Of a stretch of 64,000 bases of DNA, positions 63,486-64,000 are shown in pieces. The DNA lies in NCBI GenBank assembly GCA_030562195.1, contig CM060202.1, positions 806,001 to 870,000 on the forward strand, written 5' to 3'. The translations under genes were made by a program, and so were the position numbers. This DNA comes from Nipponacmea schrenckii (taxonomy: Eukaryota; Mollusca; Gastropoda; Lottiidae). Within the stretch, counting starts at the first letter, position 1. Each line of letters starts with the position of its first letter. Below the pieces are notes generated by a model. The model saw nothing but the letters and a program-made list of their open reading frames with translations. It was not told the origin of the DNA and searched no databases.

Positions 63486-64000
63486 GGGAATAGCTGCCAT
63501 AATTAGATGCAATGAAGAAGTGTTTAATTCCATTGTAATACGTCAAATGACATGTGTGATAAAATAAGATACATTAATATAAAAAAACATATGACAACTT
63601 TTGTTAAAGTAAATTGTTTTAAAACAAAAGTTTTATGTTTAACGGTATGATCACTCTTGTTTTTTGTAGAATATAATATTACTAAATACATTTTACATTA
63701 GATGTATGTCACAAACCCCCCTTCATAAAACCTCGGAATTTGAAGTGAGGTGGGATGCAGCTTGTTTCAGTAGCTCCACGACCTTGTTGTCTGCTAAGTA
63801 CAAGTATCTAAATTAAGGGTCTTGATTATCTCTTGAAGCGGTGAACTATATTTTATTTCCGAATGATGTGTCCAAATAGATAAATGCCAAAAAAATAAAG
63901 AAAAGCAAAAAATATTCTGGAAAGGGGCTTTAGCAGCGAGAAAGTTTAAGCAAAGGCTTCAACAATCGAACTTAAATGAGAAATCGAAAATGTTATGCAT
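63486..64000. other. Non-coding end of window
   Basis: AT-rich, no open frame or repeat recognised. Confidence 0.5.

Overview
The window looks like a repeat-dense, intron-free stretch of an invertebrate animal genome. I read it as most likely a mollusc, because of the mixture of Penelope-like, L1/Tx1-like and CR1/L2-like retroelements, tRNA-headed SINEs, (GTCC)n-bearing inverted-repeat elements and Polinton/Maverick virus-like DNA. The species cannot be named from the sequence. I see no convincing host gene: every protein I can recognise belongs to a mobile or virus-like element, and nearly all are broken by frameshifts, stops, deletions or nested insertions. It is AT-rich apart from the second Polinton (3.7-14.3 kb).

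Layout. 1-3199: an AT-rich Polinton/adintovirus-like remnant (capsid-associated protein on +, then PolB, a coiled-coil repeat protein and a cysteine protease on -), ending in a 500-base assembly gap. 3700-14293: a second, GC-richer Polinton on +, whose genes run PolB, ATPase, small hydrophobic genes, integrase with chromodomain, penton-like protein, basic minor protein, major capsid protein, protease; all are decayed. Its basic minor-protein gene is split by a 3-kb fold-back element (10025-13089) made of inverted arms of ~180-bp repeats and flanked by a 9-bp duplication. 15744-18603: an inverted-repeat element carrying a nested Tc1-like transposon and a tRNA-like sequence near its apex. 18.7-28 kb: LINE fragments, including a Tx1-like LINE split in its endonuclease by a terminal-inverted-repeat element that itself carries a CR1-type LINE. 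28-29.3 kb: tandem repeats.

29.6-35.9 kb: two same-orientation copies of a Penelope-like element, the upstream one 5'-truncated. The downstream copy has an upstream reading frame ending in a decayed SGNH-hydrolase-like domain; a third fragment lies at 60.5-61.6 kb. 36-40.3 kb: CCHC gag-like ORFs, a tyrosine recombinase fragment and small MITEs (one with TTAA target duplications). 42-50.7 kb: three more LINE remnants. 50.66-57.74 kb: a second fold-back element with ~110-bp repeat arms, into which a nearly complete L1-like LINE (51698-56893, 15-bp target duplication) has inserted. 57.8-63.2 kb: tandem duplications, an element carrying perfect DR1 nuclear-receptor motifs, the third Penelope fragment, and a 1.38-kb inverted-repeat element hosting a SINE with 13-bp duplications. 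The last 0.8 kb shows only a 105-bp duplication.

The genes do not form a host pathway. What the window records is nested insertion, and the order of events can be read from interrupted reading frames and target-site duplications.
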